Assembly: GCA_947373775.1 (NCBI GenBank)
Contig: CANBZE010000056.1
Span: forward strand, 1 to 8,653
Source of the DNA: Alphaproteobacteria bacterium
GTDB lineage: Bacteria; Pseudomonadota; Alphaproteobacteria; Micropepsales; Micropepsaceae
Length of the DNA: 8,653 nucleotides
Reading direction: 5' to 3'
Shown: piece after piece, positions 5,989 to 8,653 of the stretch
How the letters are laid out: each line of letters starts with the position of its first letter
Numbering within the stretch: position 1 is the first letter of the stretch
Translations under genes and position numbers: made by a program
The notes under the pieces: model-generated
The model's database searches: none
What the model saw: only the letters and a program-made list of their open reading frames with translations
What the model was told of the DNA's origin: nothing

Positions 5989-6951
5989 ATGAAAGCAGCC
6001 TTTCTTGCGCTTGCCGCCATGCTTTTGCCGGCCGCCGCCCAGCCGGCGCCGCCGCATTTCCACCACCTGACGCTCAATTCCACCGATCCGGAAGCCGCCA
6101 TCGCCTTTTATGTGAAGCAGTTTCCCACCACCTCGCACAGCACTTGGGAGGGGTTGCCGGCGCTGGTCTCACCCAGTCATGTGATGATCGTGTTCCAGAA
6201 GGTGCGAAGGCCCCCGCCCGCCGACCCGGAAACCACGGCCTATTGGCATTTCGGCTGGAGCGCTGTCGATTCGCGCGCCTCGCTGGAGGCGTTCCGCGCC
6301 CAGAAACTGCTGGCGCCTTTCTATGCCGACGATGCAGGCAACTTTGTCGGCATCAGCAGCGACACCTATCCCTATCCGCCCGGCGTGCCGGGGCGCACCC
6401 GCGCCCAGCTGGAGGAGGCGGCGGCGCAAAAGCTCGAGCCGCGCCGCATCGGCGGCAACGGCTATATCTTCGCACCGGATCGCGCCATCGTGGAATTCAC
6501 CGGCAATGCACCCGAGCGCTTCGATCATGTGCATATGTGGCAGGACGATCCGCTGTGCGCGCAAGCCTGGTACATGACCCATCTGCTGGCGACGCCGCGG
6601 CGCGGCTCCGCGCCCATCAGCGAAGACAGTTGCAAGGTCGCGCGGGGCGCCGAACCCTCCTGGCCGTCGCTGGACAGGAAGGGCACCTATCGTTCGCCCA
6701 TCGGCGGCGTCAGCTTCGATGATGTGGCGATGAACTGGTACATGAACCAGACGGACAAGCCGCTGGCGCCGACCAGCGGCCACCTGATGGATCATGTCAG
6801 CCTCAGCATCGGCGACCTGGATGCCTGGACCCTCAAGCTGAAAGCTGAGGGCGTGGTCTTCCTGAAACCGCTCTACCGCATCGGCAGCATCCGCGCGGTG
6901 ATGGTCGAAGGCCCCAGCCACGAGGCCATCGAGTTGATCGAAACCCATTAA
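5989..6951 (+). CDS. Exported double-module glyoxalase/VOC superfamily protein
   Basis: A 320-residue protein with a short Sec signal peptide (MKAAFLALAAMLLPAAAQPA). It carries two vicinal-oxygen-chelate (glyoxalase/bleomycin-resistance/dioxygenase) domains. In the first, HHLTLNSTDPEAAIAFYVKQ (25-44) is the classic opening strand and helix; His26 or His25, His87 (WHFGWS) and Glu169 (RAIVEFTG) are candidate metal ligands. The second opens with FDHVHMWQDDP (178-188, His180), continues with MDHVSLSIGDLDAW (267-280, His269), and closes with SHEAIELIE (310-318, Glu315). VOC proteins bind a divalent metal and act as isomerases, dioxygenases or binding proteins; the reaction cannot be assigned. Secretion is unusual for glyoxalase I itself. 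The gene is divergent from the secreted 482-aa protein with a 95-base spacer, so the two may share regulation. No Shine-Dalgarno is visible at this ATG. Confidence 0.85.
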   Translation: MKAAFLALAAMLLPAAAQPAPPHFHHLTLNSTDPEAAIAFYVKQFPTTSHSTWEGLPALVSPSHVMIVFQKVRRPPPADPETTAYWHFGWSAVDSRASLEAFRAQKLLAPFYADDAGNFVGISSDTYPYPPGVPGRTRAQLEEAAAQKLEPRRIGGNGYIFAPDRAIVEFTGNAPERFDHVHMWQDDPLCAQAWYMTHLLATPRRGSAPISEDSCKVARGAEPSWPSLDRKGTYRSPIGGVSFDDVAMNWYMNQTDKPLAPTSGHLMDHVSLSIGDLDAWTLKLKAEGVVFLKPLYRIGSIRAVMVEGPSHEAIELIETH

Positions 6952-7086
6952 CCAAAGGCGCATTCACCTTGTCGGGAACAAGCCATGGCCCGGCTTGGTA
7001 AATGATGACATCGTCCACCGTCGAATGGGGCTGGGCCAATGTCAGTGAAGTGCCAAGGGTTTTGGCCATGCCGGGGGGCGTGAGCG
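6952..7086. other. Spacer before the RTX protein gene
   Basis: 135 bases with little structure. The only notable element is an inverted repeat CAAGCC (6979-6984) / GGCTTG (6992-6997) with a 7-base loop and no T-run, too weak to call a terminator. A GGGGGG run at 7073-7078 sits 8 bases before the ATG at 7087 and could serve as the ribosome binding site. No promoter was convincing. Confidence 0.5.
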
Positions 7087-8653
7087 ATGCAGTTCAACGT
7101 CTCCTTCGACACCGCCAATTCGCCGGACCTGGGAAAGCTGACCCCGGCTGAGCAGCAGGCCATTCTGGCGACCATGAATGCGGCGGCCCAGATCTGGTCG
7201 CATTATCTCACCCCCAGCAACGTCACCATCGACATCAAGATCGTTATCGACAACCGGCTGTTCAGCGGCAATGTCCTGGCCGATGGCGGTCCCGATGCCT
7301 ATGCCCCGACTGGCGCCACTTTCAACGGCAAGCCGGTCTATGACACGGGCACCGCCATCAAGCTGCGTGGCGGCGGTGACATAAACGGCGCCGCGCCCGA
7401 GATCGATATCGGGCTGACGGTGGATTCGATCCGCAACTTCCTGTCCTTCAAGACCGATGACAGCGCCGCGGTGCCCGCCGGGCGTTACGACGCCCTGTCG
7501 GTGTTCCTGCATGAGATCGGGCATGGGCTGGGCTTCATCGATACCGGTGATTTTGCATCCTTCCCCGGCGTCGGCGTGTTTGACACCCTCGTGCAGAATG
7601 GAAAATTCACCGGCGCCAATGCCGAAGCCGCTGCCGGGATGCCGCTGGGTATCGCGCTTGAGCCCGGAAGCCTGTCGCATGTCAGTGAATCGGGCGCGTT
7701 CGGCACAGACCTGATGTCGCCCGCCCTGAACGCGGGCACCAATGTGCATATCTCCGCGCTGGATTTGGGCATCTTGCAGGACATCGGCATAGCCGTGCGC
7801 CAGCCGACCGCCGGCGATGACGAAATCTGGGCGCTCTATGGGAGCGACCTGCATTTGGGCGGGGGCAACGACATAGGCCATGCGGTGGCCGGCGGCTCGA
7901 CGATCTATGGCGAGGACGGCAACGATACGATCTATGGCGACAAGGGCGTCGATACGCTGGTTGGCGGCGCAGGCAACGATATCCTGATCGGCGGTGGCAG
8001 CAACGACATGCTGAATGGCGGCGCGGGCAGCGACACGGCACTCTATTCCGGCGTGGCGTCGAATTACAGGGTGACGAAGCTGTCGCCCAATTCCTTCCAG
8101 ATCTGGGATATGCGTGCCGGATCCCCGGACGGGATCGACATGCTGACCGATGTCGAAAATCTCAAATGGTCGGATGGCACCACCACCAGCCTGACGGGGC
8201 CGCAAAATCCCGTGGTCACCACCGCTGCGGTGACGGCGCGGCAGAACCAGACATTGGCGCTGTCCAGCCTGTTCACGGTCAGCGATCCGGCCGGGCTCGC
8301 CATCACCAAGTATCAAATCCGCGACACCACCGCCGATCCGGCCAGCGGCTATTTTGTGGTGAACGGCGTGGCACAGGCTGCGGGCACGGTGATCGAGATC
8401 ACGGCAGCGCAACTGGCCCAGACCAGCTTCGTCACCGGCAGCGCAGGCGATGCGCTGGAGATACGGGCTTTCGACGGCGTGAACTGGAGCGCGGCCGATA
8501 CGGCGAGCTGGTCGCCCTTCACCGTCGGCATCGCCGCCAACCGCGCACCCGTCGTAACCACCGCAGCCATCACGGCGCAAAAGAACCAGAGTTTGGCGCT
8601 TTCCAGCCTGTTCAAGGTCAGTGATGCCGACGGTGACACGATCACCAAATATC
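7087..8653 (+). CDS. Large RTX metalloprotease/adhesin-like protein, N-terminal part
   Basis: Partial gene: 522 codons are open to the right edge. The ATG at 7087 is the first possible start, because an in-frame TGA lies at 7081-7083. There is no signal peptide, as expected for a type I-secreted RTX protein. Residues 1 to about 240 resemble secreted metzincin-like metalloproteases: HEIGHGLGFID at 142-152 (His142, Glu143, His146, with Asp152 at the third-ligand position) and a Met-turn DLMSP with Met210, followed by HISALDLGILQDIGI. Residues 258-322 hold glycine/aspartate RTX nonapeptides (GGAGNDILI, GGAGSDTAL) that should bind calcium. Next is a segment common after RTX repeats (NYRV ... GIDMLTDVENLKWSDGT). 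From residue 375 a 113-residue module begins and restarts at 488. It is probably a cell-surface or extracellular protein. The type I secretion genes and C-terminal secretion signal are not in the window. Confidence 0.88.
   Translation, partial: MQFNVSFDTANSPDLGKLTPAEQQAILATMNAAAQIWSHYLTPSNVTIDIKIVIDNRLFSGNVLADGGPDAYAPTGATFNGKPVYDTGTAIKLRGGGDINGAAPEIDIGLTVDSIRNFLSFKTDDSAAVPAGRYDALSVFLHEIGHGLGFIDTGDFASFPGVGVFDTLVQNGKFTGANAEAAAGMPLGIALEPGSLSHVSESGAFGTDLMSPALNAGTNVHISALDLGILQDIGIAVRQPTAGDDEIWALYGSDLHLGGGNDIGHAVAGGSTIYGEDGNDTIYGDKGVDTLVGGAGNDILIGGGSNDMLNGGAGSDTALYSGVASNYRVTKLSPNSFQIWDMRAGSPDGIDMLTDVENLKWSDGTTTSLTGPQNPVVTTAAVTARQNQTLALSSLFTVSDPAGLAITKYQIRDTTADPASGYFVVNGVAQAAGTVIEITAAQLAQTSFVTGSAGDALEIRAFDGVNWSAADTASWSPFTVGIAANRAPVVTTAAITAQKNQSLALSSLFKVSDADGDTITKY
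7858..8052 (+). repeat. RTX calcium-binding nonapeptide block
   Basis: About six degenerate GGxGxDxxx-type units in a row (GGGNDIGHA, GEDGNDTIYG, GDKGVDTLV, GGAGNDILI, GGGSNDMLN, GGAGSDTAL). In RTX proteins such units form a parallel beta-roll that folds on calcium binding after type I export. Confidence 0.9.
8209..8653 (+). repeat. Tandem 113-residue extracellular module, copies 1 and partial 2
   Basis: PVVTTAAVTARQNQTLALSS at 8209 recurs as PVVTTAAITAQKNQSLALSS at 8548, a period of 339 bases (113 aa). Both continue LF.VSD...ITKY. The DNA of the two copies has diverged at many third positions, so the duplication is not recent. Similar modules occur in long arrays in large alphaproteobacterial surface proteins. 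Copy 2 is cut by the window end, so the array length is unknown. Confidence 0.85.

Noticed and set aside
6979..6997. Inverted repeat after the VOC gene as a possible intrinsic terminator.
   Set aside because: The stem is only 6 bp with a 7-base loop and no following T-run on either strand.
6833..7069. Minus-strand 78-residue frame crossing the 3' end of the VOC gene.
   Set aside because: Most of it is antisense to a confident gene, with no ribosome binding site or recognised motif.
7002..7151. Short plus-strand frame starting at ATGATG that overlaps the RTX gene start, possibly a frameshifted N-terminus.
   Set aside because: The peptide lacks a signal sequence or family resemblance. The protein from 7087 already begins like metalloproteases of its type, so no frameshift is needed.
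7042..8580. 512-residue minus-strand open frame opposite the RTX gene.
   Set aside because: It is a shadow of the plus-strand frame, which carries the HEXXH, RTX and repeat motifs. The antisense translation is rich in Arg, His and Gly and has no domain signature.

Overview
The window looks like chromosomal DNA from a GC-rich alphaproteobacterium. The basis is overall base and codon composition, a BlaI/M56 sensor pair, secreted hypothetical proteins of a type common in that class, and an RTX repeat protein with adhesin-like modules typical of large rhizobial and sphingomonad secreted proteins. The genus cannot be fixed from the sequence. No RNA gene, insertion sequence, CRISPR array or phage gene is visible, and no gene-free stretch exceeds about 135 bases.

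Region 1 (1-929, minus strand): a BlaI/MecI/CopY-type repressor and, overlapping it by 4 bases, the N-terminal 143 codons of a BlaR1-type M56 membrane sensor/peptidase that runs off the left edge. The spacer upstream of the repressor carries a dyad with BlaI-operator character plus a third half-site 21 bases away.

Region 2 (930-2206, plus strand): two overlapping genes for exported proteins of unknown function, one small and cysteine-containing, one of about 316 aa. They are divergent from blaI, so the operator sits in the promoter region of both units. The window shows no beta-lactamase, so these secreted proteins are the natural candidate targets of the regulator.

Region 3 (2207-5893, minus strand): a probable three-gene operon, in transcription order a secreted protein of unknown family (482 aa), a Tat-exported SelA-like PLP enzyme, and a cytoplasmic cysteine-synthase-family PLP enzyme. 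Gaps are 22 and 53 bases. Its last gene abuts the convergent region 2 gene with no intergenic base.

Region 4 (5989-8653, plus strand): an exported protein built from two glyoxalase/VOC modules, possibly expressed from a leaderless transcript. After a 135-base spacer comes the beginning of a large RTX protein that is open to the right edge. It has a zinc-metalloprotease domain (HEIGHGLGFID, Met-turn LMSP), RTX nonapeptides, an RTX-associated segment and the start of a tandem array of 113-residue modules.

Nearly every product is exported or a membrane or regulatory protein. The theme is envelope or extracellular function, with no pathway that can be fully reconstructed inside the window.
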